Source of the DNA: Desulfovibrio sp.
Lineage (GTDB): Bacteria; Desulfobacterota; Desulfovibrionia; Desulfovibrionales; Desulfovibrionaceae
DNA: 32,551 nt
Direction: 5' to 3'
Assembly: GCF_019424165.1 (NCBI RefSeq)
Contig: NZ_JAHZAA010000028.1
Location: 1 to 32,551, forward strand
Numbering within the stretch: the stretch's first letter is position 1; each line of letters opens with the position of its first letter. Made by a program: the position numbers and the translations under genes. Below, piece after piece: positions 7,470 to 15,367 of the stretch. The notes beneath the pieces are model-generated. The model saw nothing but the letters and a program-made list of their open reading frames with translations. It was not told the DNA's origin and did not search any database.

Positions 7470-8141
7470 TCAGACTTTGACCAGCCCGTGACGGATGGCG
7501 ATTTTAACCAGATCGCCCACAGACCCGGCCTGTAACTTGGTGAGCAGATTATACTTATGGGTTTCGACGGTTTTGGGGCTGATATGCAGGTCGCCGGCAA
7601 TAGCCTTGACGCTATGCCCGTCGGCCAGAAGACGAAAGATTTCTTTTTCCCGGGGCGACAGCGCGGAAAGATCACCACAGCCCTCGCCACCGGATTCATC
7701 CACCGCCTGACGGCGTTCGCGCAAAAGGGCCGCCAACCGCCCGCCAGGATCGGAAAAACTCAAAAAAATCTCGCCCCGGCGCACACTTTCAATGGCGCGC
7801 AGCAGCACGCCCGGCGGCTCGGATTTGCGTACATGCCCCATGATGCCAAGATCAATAAGCTCGGGCAGCCAGCGCTGATCCTCATGCCCGGTATAGACGA
7901 GAATGCGTGTGGCCGGGCGCACTTCAAGCACAGCGCGCGCTGTCTCCACCCCATTCATTTCGGGCATGCCGAGGTCCAGCACCATCAGGTGCGGCGTCAG
8001 CGAGGCGGCCAGGGCCACAGCCTCACCACCGGTAAGGGCCATGCCCACTACCCGTAAATGCGCATAGGGGGCCAGCAGGCTTCGTACGCCTTCCATAAGC
8101 AGCTTGTGGTCGTCAACAAGCAGGATGCGGCAGATTTCCAT
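7470..8141 (-). CDS. NarL/FixJ-type response regulator with LuxR DNA-binding domain
   Basis: A 223-residue transcription regulator. The receiver occupies residues 1-120 (D10/D11, phosphoacceptor D56 in MVLDLGMPEMNG, T84, K106). A Gly/Glu-rich linker leads to a LuxR-type helix-turn-helix at about 158-215, visible as LSPREKEIFRLLADGHSVKAI and the recognition helix ISPKTVETHKYNLLTKL. The ATG at 8141 is preferred because the receiver begins straight after it; an in-frame TTG at 8153 with AAAGGA upstream would add four residues. No partner kinase is adjacent in its own transcript. It lies 77 bases after mgtE on the same strand and is followed by its own terminator. It could be the DNA-binding output of the nearby phosphorelay, which otherwise has none. 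Confidence 0.92.
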   Translation of the reverse strand: MEICRILLVDDHKLLMEGVRSLLAPYAHLRVVGMALTGGEAVALAASLTPHLMVLDLGMPEMNGVETARAVLEVRPATRILVYTGHEDQRWLPELIDLGIMGHVRKSEPPGVLLRAIESVRRGEIFLSFSDPGGRLAALLRERRQAVDESGGEGCGDLSALSPREKEIFRLLADGHSVKAIAGDLHISPKTVETHKYNLLTKLQAGSVGDLVKIAIRHGLVKV

Positions 8142-8230
8142 ACGCCTGTCCAATCATCCTTTGTTCAAAGCGGTGACCGCGGGCGACCCTGCGGGCGGCC
8201 GTTCCCCATTGGTGCGGACAGGCTGCGCGG

Positions 8231-9847
8231 CTATAGCAAAAAAAGCGAAGCCAGCCCGAGAAAGATGAAAAAGCCCGCACCATCCGTAATGGTAGTAAGA
8301 AATATGCTGGAAGCATGCGCGGGGTCACGCCCCAATGCACGAAAGATAAGTGGTATGGAGCCGCCGGAAATGGCCCCGAGCAGCATGTCGCACATAAGCG
8401 CCCCGCCCATGACAGCACCGATGGCCGCAACCCCCGTAAACCACCACACGCCGAAAAAGGCCGTGACAGCCATGACGATGCCGGTCACAAGGCCGATCTT
8501 GCCTTCGCGCACCACGGCCATCCAGGCTTTTTTCTGGTCGAAGCGGTCTGTGGCCAACTGGCGGATCATAACAGCAAGGGCCTGCTGGCCCGTATTGCCC
8601 GCCTGGTTGGCTACCATGGGCATAAGCACGGCAAGCACGGCCATTTCGGCAATGCTGCCTTCAAACATGTACACCACCGAAGCAGAAAGCGCCGAGTTGA
8701 ACATGTTGACAAAAAGCCAGGGCAGCCGCTTGCGCACGCTCTCTTTCCAGGGCGTGTCCACGCTTTCTTCCGGGTCGGCACCCACCATGCCGAGCATGTC
8801 GGCGCTGGCCTCTTCATGCATGATGTCCATGATGTCGTCATAGGTAATGACGCCCATGATGTGGCCCTCATTGTCCACAACAGGCATGGCCATGAAATTG
8901 TAGTGCGAAAGCAGGCTGGCCACTTCACGCCTGTCTGTATCATAGGTGACGCTGATGACGCTCTGCCCGGCCGCGGCATCGCCCACAATGGTTCCGGGGC
9001 GGGCCAGCATGAGGTCGCGCAGGGAAAGCACGCCGACGAGCACGTCATGCGAGTCGACCACATAGCCGTAATAAGGGCTTTCTTTCTCGGCCATTTCGGT
9101 GCGGATATGGGCGATGGCCTCATCCACGGTCTGGTTGCACTCCAGCAGGATGAGCTCGGTGTTCATGGCCCCGCCCGCGGAGTCCGGATCGAAATTGAGC
9201 AGGCTGCGCAATTCTTCGGAATCTTCGCGGGTCAGCTTTTCCAGCAGGGCGTCGCGGTGGTCCTCTTCCAGCTCGTCCAGCACGTCGGCGGCGTCGTCCG
9301 GGGACATTTCGGCGATAATCTGGGCGGCCACGTCCGTATCCAGATTTTCCAGCAGGTCCACGGCCACATTGCCGTCCAGCTCTGCCAGCGCTTCGGCCGC
9401 GTCCTCTTTGGACATGCGGGCAAGCGTGCTCACCTGCTTTTCAAGACTCAGATTTTCCAGATGATCGGCCATGTCGGCCGGGTGGATGAAGTCCTGCTCC
9501 AGAAATTCCGGCTCATATTCTTCATCAATGGCTGCCGCTTCCCCGCCCGACGCTTTGGGCAAAGCGCCGCCGTCACGGCCGCAAGCAGCCGATGCAGAAG
9601 AAGAAAGCACGTCTTCCGGAGCGCCTGCATCCGCATAATCTTCAGAAGCTGCCCCGCCAGAAGCGGTCGGGCAATCGCCGGAAGCATGCGCAACAGGGGC
9701 TTCAGCGGAGCCCGCGTCCTGCAAAGCAGGGCCAGCCTTTACGCCGTGTTCCGGCGCTTGTGTCAACGGAACGGCGGTGCAGGCGTCCTCCCGCTCCGTG
9801 ACCTCAACAGGCCGCATATTTTGTTCTTTATTACGATAATCTGCCAT
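8231..9847 (-). CDS. mgtE: Magnesium transporter MgtE with long N-terminal extension
   Basis: A 538-residue inner-membrane Mg2+ channel. The order is an acidic, Ala/Gly-rich extension (1-110), the superhelical MgtE N domain (about 118-225, full of LLENL/ALAEL helices), a pair of CBS domains (about 230-345) and a membrane domain with five helices (about 375-538). The membrane domain contains NQAGNTGQQ (near 414-422) and TTITDGAGF with D522, matching the pore aspartate of the family. The cytosolic domains close the channel when Mg2+ is plentiful. The usual length is about 450 residues; the extra 110 are at the N-terminus and of low complexity. The ATG at 9847, with AAAGG upstream, was chosen over an in-frame TTG at 9889. 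It is divergent from nadC. I see no M-box or other Mg2+ riboswitch before it. Confidence 0.93.
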   Translation of the reverse strand: MADYRNKEQNMRPVEVTEREDACTAVPLTQAPEHGVKAGPALQDAGSAEAPVAHASGDCPTASGGAASEDYADAGAPEDVLSSSASAACGRDGGALPKASGGEAAAIDEEYEPEFLEQDFIHPADMADHLENLSLEKQVSTLARMSKEDAAEALAELDGNVAVDLLENLDTDVAAQIIAEMSPDDAADVLDELEEDHRDALLEKLTREDSEELRSLLNFDPDSAGGAMNTELILLECNQTVDEAIAHIRTEMAEKESPYYGYVVDSHDVLVGVLSLRDLMLARPGTIVGDAAAGQSVISVTYDTDRREVASLLSHYNFMAMPVVDNEGHIMGVITYDDIMDIMHEEASADMLGMVGADPEESVDTPWKESVRKRLPWLFVNMFNSALSASVVYMFEGSIAEMAVLAVLMPMVANQAGNTGQQALAVMIRQLATDRFDQKKAWMAVVREGKIGLVTGIVMAVTAFFGVWWFTGVAAIGAVMGGALMCDMLLGAISGGSIPLIFRALGRDPAHASSIFLTTITDGAGFFIFLGLASLFLL

Positions 9848-9955
9848 AGCGCGCCTTTCGCTCAAAAATACTTCCCGAAGGAGCGGCAATGCCGTGAAAA
9901 GCGCCTGCCAAGCGGCAAGGCGCGTATGTGAAAATGCTCTCGAGGTTCACGCAGC

Positions 9956-9984
9956 TTGACGCGACGCACTGGGCATTCTATCTA
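9956..9984 (+). promoter_or_regulatory. Sigma-70-type promoter of the nadCAB operon
   Basis: TTGACG (9956-9961) and TATCTA (9979-9984) are separated by exactly 17 bases. Transcription would start near 9991 and give a leader of about 110 bases before nadC. This is the best promoter match in the mgtE-nadC divergent region. Confidence 0.6.
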
Positions 9985-9997
9985 CTTCAATCACCCG

Positions 9998-10052
9998 CCC
10001 AACGGCGCAGGACGCCGTGTGGGGTCAACATGCCGCGCGTGGCATTCTGACC
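9998..10052 (+). promoter_or_regulatory. Two consecutive hairpins in the nadC leader
   Basis: The first hairpin (9998-10023) has arms CCCA-ACGGCG and CGCCGT-G-TGGG around a CAGGA loop. The second (10023-10052) has outer arms GGTCA/TGACC and inner arms ATGCC/GGCAT with a symmetric two-base internal loop. No U-run follows. They may form an RNA control element, or the second may be a DNA operator for a NAD-pathway repressor. I cannot match them to a known riboswitch. Confidence 0.45.
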
Positions 10053-10101
10053 GGGGCGGCACCCCTTCACTTAGCATGCGAAAGGAATGGGAACAAGCGC
10101 A

Positions 10102-10974
10102 ATGTATACGCCCTGGGCCGCTTTTTTTTCTCCCGAAGGACGGCGGCTTCTACAAAAATCCATAGATCTCGCCCTGGAAGAAGACGGTCCGGAACTGACC
10201 GCCATGGGCCTTTTCTCTCCTGATGCGTACCTGAATGCGGCCATACGCGCCAAAGAAGATACCCTGGTGGTGGGCCTGCCCGTGATCGGCCCGGTATTCC
10301 GCAGCCTGGGCGCGCCCTTCAGATGGCAGGCCCTTGTGCGCGAGACCGCACGCGTACCGGCCATGACGGAGGTAGCCCGCATTACCGCCCCGGCAGTGGC
10401 CATGCTCAAGGCCGAGCGTGTTATCCTGAACTTCATAACCCACCTTTCGGGCATCGCCAACCTCACGGCCCGGTATGTGCGGGAACTTGAGGGGACCGGC
10501 GTGCGCCTGCTCGACACGCGCAAGACCACTCCCGGTCTGCGCTGGCCGGAAAAATACGCCGTACAGGCAGGCGGCGCGTCCAACCACCGCAAAAACCTTG
10601 CTGAAATGCTCATGCTCAAGGATAATCACATTGATGCCGCCGGTTCCATTGCCTCGGCCGTGGTTGCCTTGCGCAGCCGCTACAGCCCCTGCCCCCCCAT
10701 TGAGGTGGAGTGCCGCACCATCGCGCATGTGCGCGAGGCCATTGCCGCGCGCGCCGACCGCATTATGATGGACAATATGGGCGGAGCGCTTTTGAGCGAG
10801 GCTCTGGCTCTGGTTCCCCCGGATATTGAAACCGAAGTCAGCGGCGGTGTGCGGCTGGCAAACCTGCGCGAACTGGCCCTTACGGCCCCCCGCAGGCCGG
10901 ACTTCATCTCCGTGGGGCGGCTAACCCATTCCGCCGTGGCGGCGGACTTCAGCATGACCCTGCTGCCGGCCTGA
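10102..10974 (+). CDS. nadC: Nicotinate-nucleotide pyrophosphorylase (carboxylating)
   Basis: NadC converts quinolinate and phosphoribosyl pyrophosphate to nicotinate mononucleotide and CO2, the third step of de novo NAD synthesis. The 290-residue protein shows the family motifs in order: FITHLSGIANLT, RKTTPGLR (140-147), GGASNHRKN (about 157-165), LKDNH (172-176), the acidic pair in IEVECR, MMDN (222-225) and EVSGG, then ISVGRLTHSA near the end. The ATG at 10102 is preferred because the ATG at 10087 directly abuts AAAGGA and leaves no spacer; the latter would give 295 residues. It heads a nadC-nadA-nadB operon with a 40-base gap to nadA. Length and residues are normal, so activity is expected. 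Confidence 0.95.
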   Translation: MYTPWAAFFSPEGRRLLQKSIDLALEEDGPELTAMGLFSPDAYLNAAIRAKEDTLVVGLPVIGPVFRSLGAPFRWQALVRETARVPAMTEVARITAPAVAMLKAERVILNFITHLSGIANLTARYVRELEGTGVRLLDTRKTTPGLRWPEKYAVQAGGASNHRKNLAEMLMLKDNHIDAAGSIASAVVALRSRYSPCPPIEVECRTIAHVREAIAARADRIMMDNMGGALLSEALALVPPDIETEVSGGVRLANLRELALTAPRRPDFISVGRLTHSAVAADFSMTLLPA

Positions 10975-11014
10975 TGCCGCGCGGGGCTGCCACTTTCAGC
11001 ACAGGGACAAGACA

Positions 11015-12061
11015 ATGCAAGACATCAGTGCCGGTATTCAGGCTATCAAACGCCAGCTTGGCGACAGGCTCTGCATCATGGGCCACCACTACCAGAACGA
11101 TGCCGTGGTGCAGCACTGCGATATCACGGGTGACTCGCTGGAACTGGCCCGCCGCGTGCCTCAGGTAAACGCGGACCATATTGTTTTTTGCGGCGTCTAC
11201 TTTATGGGCGAATCCGCCGCGCTGCTGGCCAAGCCGGGTCAGGCGGTCTACCTGCCGAGCATGGACGCGGACTGCCTCATGTCGCGGATGACCCCCGCCC
11301 CGCTGGCCCGCAAGGTACTGGAACAGCTTTACGCCCTTGGCCGCAAGGTCATTCCCCTGGCTTACGTCAACACTGACCTGGCCCTCAAGGCCGTGGTGGG
11401 TGAATACGGCGGGGCCGTGTGTACATCGGCCAATGCGGGCATCATGCTGCAATGGGCCATGAAGCAGGGCGACGGCGTGCTGTTTTTGCCCGACATGCAC
11501 CTGGGCAACAATACGGCAACGGCCCTGGGCATCGCCCCGCACGAAAGGCACGTGCTGCGCATAGGCTCCAGGGGGCTGGTGGAGCCGGAAGGCCAGGCTC
11601 TGGACAGAAAACTGCTGCTCTGGCCGGGCTGCTGCGCCATCCACGCCCGTTTTGACCCTGACGATGTGCGCGAAATGCGCGCCGCACACCCGGGTTGTCG
11701 CGTCATTGCCCACCCCGAATGCCGCGAGGATGTCATCGCGGTCTGCGACGGCGCCGGTTCCACATCCTATCTGATCAAAGACGCGGCCCGCGTGGCCGCT
11801 GAAGCCCCGGGGTCCACGCTCATCGTGGGAACCGAGAACAATCTTGTCCACCGCCTTGCTGCCCGCCATGCGGGCCAATGCCGCATCATCCCCCTGGGAC
11901 ACGCCATTTGCGGCAACATGGCCAAAGTGACGGAAAAGAAGCTCTGGACCATTCTTGAGGCAATTATCGCTCAAAAAGCCACCCCTCTGGCGATCGAGGA
12001 GGAACTTTGCCCCCCCGCCCGTCTCTCGCTAACCCGCATGCTTGAAGTATGCGGCCAATGA
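11015..12061 (+). CDS. nadA: Quinolinate synthase (4Fe-4S)
   Basis: NadA condenses iminoaspartate, the NadB product, with dihydroxyacetone phosphate to form quinolinate, using an oxygen-sensitive [4Fe-4S] cluster. The 348-residue protein shows MGHHYQND near the start, CGVYFMGESA, TSANA and HPEC. Candidate cluster ligands are C87 in DADCLMSRM, C206 or C207 in WPGCCAIHARF, and C299 in GHAICGNM, matching the three-cysteine pattern of the family. The segment around C87 departs from the common GCxMAD form. It is the middle gene of the nad operon. Its TGA at 12059-12061 is 10 bases before the nadB GTG start, so translation is probably coupled. Confidence 0.96.
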   Translation: MQDISAGIQAIKRQLGDRLCIMGHHYQNDAVVQHCDITGDSLELARRVPQVNADHIVFCGVYFMGESAALLAKPGQAVYLPSMDADCLMSRMTPAPLARKVLEQLYALGRKVIPLAYVNTDLALKAVVGEYGGAVCTSANAGIMLQWAMKQGDGVLFLPDMHLGNNTATALGIAPHERHVLRIGSRGLVEPEGQALDRKLLLWPGCCAIHARFDPDDVREMRAAHPGCRVIAHPECREDVIAVCDGAGSTSYLIKDAARVAAEAPGSTLIVGTENNLVHRLAARHAGQCRIIPLGHAICGNMAKVTEKKLWTILEAIIAQKATPLAIEEELCPPARLSLTRMLEVCGQ

Positions 12062-12071
12062 GGTTTGTGCC

Positions 12072-13697
12072 GTGAATGTCAGTCGCCGTCATGTGCCCGT
12101 ATTAATTATTGGTTCGGGCATTGCCGGATGCACCGCCGCCCTTACGCTGGCCGATGCCGGTCATGAAGTGCTTCTTATCAACGCCGGGAGCCAGTTGCTC
12201 GACGGCAACTCCGAACTGGCCCAGGGGGGCATCATCTATCGTGCCGACCCCGCCAAAAACGACGGACCGGGAACCACCGGGACCCAGAACAGCGATGACG
12301 CCGTTGCTCTGGAAAAGGACATCCTTGTAGCAGGACACAATTACAACTACCACAAAGCCGTACGCTTTCTCTGCCGCCAGGGACCTTCGTGCGTTGACGA
12401 CATGCTCATCGAACGCGCCAGGGTTCCCTTTGACCGCAATGAAGACGGCAGCTTCAACCTGACCCGCGAGGGCGGGCATTCCACGCCGCGCATCCTGCAC
12501 TGCCGCGACTACTCGGGCCGGGCCATCATGGAAGGCCTTACAGCCCAGATCATGGTTCACCCGCGCATCACACGGCTGCACCACCGTGCCGCCATTGACC
12601 TCCTCACAAGCCGCCACCATGCCAGAACCTCGCAATACCGTTACGAGATCAGCAACCGCTGCCTGGGAGCGTATGTTCTTAACGAAGAAAGCGGCGAACC
12701 TGAAACCATCCTGGCGGACTGGACAGTGCTTGCCACGGGCGGCGTGGGGCAGGTATTCCTGCATTCCACCAATGCTCCGGGCTGCGTGGGGACAGGAGTT
12801 TCCATGGCGTTTCGCGCCGGTGTGGATCTGGCGAATCTGGAATTCATGCAGTTTCATCCCACGGCCCTTTACGAAGAGCGCAGCAACCGTCGCTCACTCA
12901 TCACCGAGGCCATGCGCGGCGAAGGCGCACGCCTGCTCAACCACAAGGGGCAGGCCTTCATGCAGGGCTATGATCCGCGCGGCGACCTGGCCCCGCGTGA
13001 CGTGGTGGCCCAGGCCATGATGGACGAAATGCTGCACAACGGCGCGCCCTGCCTTTTTCTGGACGTGAGCGGCGTGGAACAGGACCTGCCCACGCGCTTT
13101 CCCACGGTCTTCCAGAAATGCCTTGAAGCCGGCATAGACATCCGCCGCGAGCCTATCCCCGTTGTTCCCGCCGCCCACTATTTCTGCGGCGGTGTGCTCA
13201 CCGACGAGCGCGGGCGCACATCCATGCGCGGTCTTTACGCTATTGGCGAATGCGCCTGCACCGGGTTGCACGGGGCCAACCGCCTGGCCAGCACATCCCT
13301 GCTTGAGGCTCTTGTGTGGGGCGTCAGTTGCGGCAAAGACCTGAACCGTCGCCTCAAGGCCGAAAGCGGCCTGCCCAAGGGCCTGGCCGCCGCCATTCCC
13401 GACTGGCTGCATGAAGGGGACGAACGGCGCGATGACCCGGCCCTGGTGGCTCAGGACTGGACCAACATACGCAATACCATGTGGAACTATGTGGGCATTT
13501 CGCGCACAGAGGCCCGCCTGCGCAGGGCATTTGAAGACATGCGCGATCTGGTGCGGCATATCCACGATTTTTATAAGTATACACGCATTTCACGACGCCT
13601 GGTGGACCTTTTTCACGGTTCCCAGACAGCCTACGTCATCATCCAGGCGGCCATGCGCAACCGCGCCAGCCTGGGTTGCCACCACAGGGTGGATTGA
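12072..13697 (+). CDS. nadB: L-aspartate oxidase
   Basis: NadB is the FAD enzyme that oxidises L-aspartate to iminoaspartate. In anaerobes the electron acceptor is probably fumarate rather than O2. The 541-residue protein has the dinucleotide-binding motif IGSGIAG (13-19), NSELAQGG for FAD, EFMQFHPTA and RGEGARLL from the fumarate reductase/succinate dehydrogenase fold, the FAD-binding GANRLASTSLLEAL, and a helical C-terminal domain. The start is the GTG at 12072, with GAGG eight bases upstream; an in-frame TTG at 12042 inside nadA would add ten residues. It is the last gene of nadC-nadA-nadB, giving the whole route from aspartate to nicotinate mononucleotide in one operon. Confidence 0.95.
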   Translation: MNVSRRHVPVLIIGSGIAGCTAALTLADAGHEVLLINAGSQLLDGNSELAQGGIIYRADPAKNDGPGTTGTQNSDDAVALEKDILVAGHNYNYHKAVRFLCRQGPSCVDDMLIERARVPFDRNEDGSFNLTREGGHSTPRILHCRDYSGRAIMEGLTAQIMVHPRITRLHHRAAIDLLTSRHHARTSQYRYEISNRCLGAYVLNEESGEPETILADWTVLATGGVGQVFLHSTNAPGCVGTGVSMAFRAGVDLANLEFMQFHPTALYEERSNRRSLITEAMRGEGARLLNHKGQAFMQGYDPRGDLAPRDVVAQAMMDEMLHNGAPCLFLDVSGVEQDLPTRFPTVFQKCLEAGIDIRREPIPVVPAAHYFCGGVLTDERGRTSMRGLYAIGECACTGLHGANRLASTSLLEALVWGVSCGKDLNRRLKAESGLPKGLAAAIPDWLHEGDERRDDPALVAQDWTNIRNTMWNYVGISRTEARLRRAFEDMRDLVRHIHDFYKYTRISRRLVDLFHGSQTAYVIIQAAMRNRASLGCHHRVD

Positions 13698-13788
13698 CGC
13701 GGCGGTCCGCCCAGGCAAGCCCGCTGACGAAAAAACGCGGGCATCCGGCGCATGCGCCATGTCAAACACATAAAGGAAATACCTGCTT

Positions 13789-14484
13789 ATGAAAAAGCTG
13801 CTCACCATTCTGATCGTCCTGGCCGTGCTGGTCGCGGGCGGTCTGGCCGCGCTGGGCTTTGGACTGCGTTCTGTCATTCAGGAGCAGACGCTCAGTGCCC
13901 TCGGCAACATGACCATGAGCCCCCAGGGCAAGGCCTATACGGCCACGGCGGAACAGGTGAACTTTTCGCCCCTGTCGCGCGAGATGTCCATCCGGGGGCT
14001 GAGCCTCCAGGGCGAGCGGCCCCAGGGACCGGAAACATGGCAGGTTGCCGAAATTTCCTTCCGTCTTCCCGTGCGCATGCTTCTGGTTTTCACGCCGCTG
14101 CGCAACATGGTTCTTGATGGCGACGGCATGGTGGACGTGGCCGAAAACGTGGTGCTGCGCAACCTTGCCATGACCGCTCCCGACAACAGGGTGGCTGTGC
14201 AGCGCGAAGAGATCGACGTCATCCGGGCCAAGCCGTTTCTGGTACGGCAGACGCTGGAACAGCACGAACCAGTCGACATGGTGGCCGCTACCTACAGCAT
14301 GGGGGCAGACAATACCCACGCCCATTTTATCACCGTGGACATTCCCGGTCCCAGCGGTTCCACGCGGCTGAGCCTGAAAGAAACGAGCATGCGCGGCTGG
14401 CAGGGACGCACCATTGCGCGTAAACGGCACGCCAGGCGTAAGCATCGGGCATATTCGCCAGGAAGGACTCACCCTGCCCGATGA
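13789..14484 (+). CDS. Membrane-anchored protein of unknown function, N-terminal half (frameshifted)
   Basis: The 231-residue frame begins with a lysine-led hydrophobic segment (about 3-28) that anchors or exports the protein. A beta-rich soluble region facing the periplasm follows, with QVNFSPLSREMSIRGLSLQG and DGDGMVDVAENVVLRNLAM. The style recalls large lipid- or envelope-associated anchored proteins, but I cannot name the family. After about residue 208 the sequence turns into an Arg/His-rich run typical of out-of-frame GC-rich DNA and stops. The next frame overlaps by 71 bases and continues a normal-looking protein. I read both as one gene of about 500 codons with one extra base near 14416-14420. 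AAAGGA lies 11 bases before the ATG. Confidence 0.65.
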   Translation: MKKLLTILIVLAVLVAGGLAALGFGLRSVIQEQTLSALGNMTMSPQGKAYTATAEQVNFSPLSREMSIRGLSLQGERPQGPETWQVAEISFRLPVRMLLVFTPLRNMVLDGDGMVDVAENVVLRNLAMTAPDNRVAVQREEIDVIRAKPFLVRQTLEQHEPVDMVAATYSMGADNTHAHFITVDIPGPSGSTRLSLKETSMRGWQGRTIARKRHARRKHRAYSPGRTHPAR

Positions 14485-15295
14485 AGACCTGTTGCGTCAG
14501 ATAGTGGAGGCCAGCGGGCAGTCCGATCCGGACGAAGCCTTGAACCAGCTCATGCCGCTTATGGAGGCCGTGCTCAACGCGGAACCTCCCCTGCTGCGCA
14601 AGGCCTATGCTGCCGACATGACCTTTGCTGTGGAAACAAGCTCGGTGCAGGTCAAGGAGGCGACTTTCGAGTGGCTCTCCAACGCGCCTGCCCATACCAA
14701 AAGCAGTGTCAAAGGGCTTACGGCTCCCTCAAGCCTGCTCCACGCCCTGCTGGACCTGACGCTGCCCCCGCTGCATATGGACATGGCCTTTGAATCCCGC
14801 TCCACCGGGGCCGCAAGCCATAAAACGGCCTCGATCAGCGCCGCCGGCATGGGGGCTCTTGACTGCGAAGTAAAGCTTAATGAAAAACCCGGTACAAACG
14901 CTGTGGAAGACCTGCTTACGCAGAGCTTCAGCGATTTCAGCCTGAAGTATAAAGATGAAGGCCTTACTGCCTGGCTCGGACTCAACATCTCCACCAACGT
15001 GCCTCAGGCCGTGGGCGCGCTTGAAGCCCTCGCCGCACTGCCGGGCGTCAGGGCCGGACAGCAGAACGATGCCATACGGCGCAGCCTGCAAACTTTTGCA
15101 GCCCGGCCGGGCAGCCTCGAAATACAGACCACGCCAGGGCGTACAGCCCTTGTGCTTGATCTTATCGCCCTGCTGGACAATCCCGGCATGCTGCTTACCG
15201 TTACTGCCAAACCGGGCGAACACGCCCTGAAGGAACAGATGGAAACCCTGCGCATGACATTTGAAGCCATACAGGCTGTAAGTTCCGGGCAATAG
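14414..15295 (+). CDS. Membrane-anchored protein of unknown function, C-terminal half (frameshifted)
   Basis: This 293-residue frame starts formally at a TTG with no good ribosome-binding site, inside the upstream frame. It has no signal peptide, and the first residues (RVNGTPGVSIGHIRQEGLTLP) read as the direct continuation of the beta-rich region upstream. It contains alternating helices and amphipathic strands, with segments such as DLTLPPLHMDMAFES and KLNEKPGTNAVEDLL. No catalytic motif is visible. It most likely represents the C-terminal half of the protein begun at 13789. A true separate gene, a recent inactivating mutation or a sequence error are all possible. A perfect palindrome follows 30 bases after its stop. 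Confidence 0.6.
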   Translation: MRVNGTPGVSIGHIRQEGLTLPDEDLLRQIVEASGQSDPDEALNQLMPLMEAVLNAEPPLLRKAYAADMTFAVETSSVQVKEATFEWLSNAPAHTKSSVKGLTAPSSLLHALLDLTLPPLHMDMAFESRSTGAASHKTASISAAGMGALDCEVKLNEKPGTNAVEDLLTQSFSDFSLKYKDEGLTAWLGLNISTNVPQAVGALEALAALPGVRAGQQNDAIRRSLQTFAARPGSLEIQTTPGRTALVLDLIALLDNPGMLLTVTAKPGEHALKEQMETLRMTFEAIQAVSSGQ

Positions 15296-15325
15296 AAATA
15301 GAGCAGGTGAGCGCCGAAAGGCTTT

Positions 15326-15367
15326 GTGGGGGAGTCGCCCCTTTTGCAAAAGGGGCGACTCCCCCAC
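15326..15367. repeat. Perfect 42-nt palindrome, family copy 1
   Basis: Two 21-base arms are exact reverse complements. The outer part is GTGGGGGA/TCCCCCAC, the middle is GTCGC/GCGAC, and the core is CCCTTTTG/CAAAAGGG. It lies 30 bases after the stop of the split gene. The flank AGGCTTT on the left matches the inverted right flank of the copy at 21356. There is no U-run on the plus strand, so termination is uncertain. Confidence 0.85.

Noticed and set aside
8154..10086. Mg2+ riboswitch before mgtE
   Set aside because: The region upstream of the 9847 start on the minus strand shows no M-box or mini-ykkC-like structure.
10949..11974. A 341-codon minus-strand frame opposite nadA
   Set aside because: It is a shadow of nadA, whose motifs are unambiguous on the plus strand.
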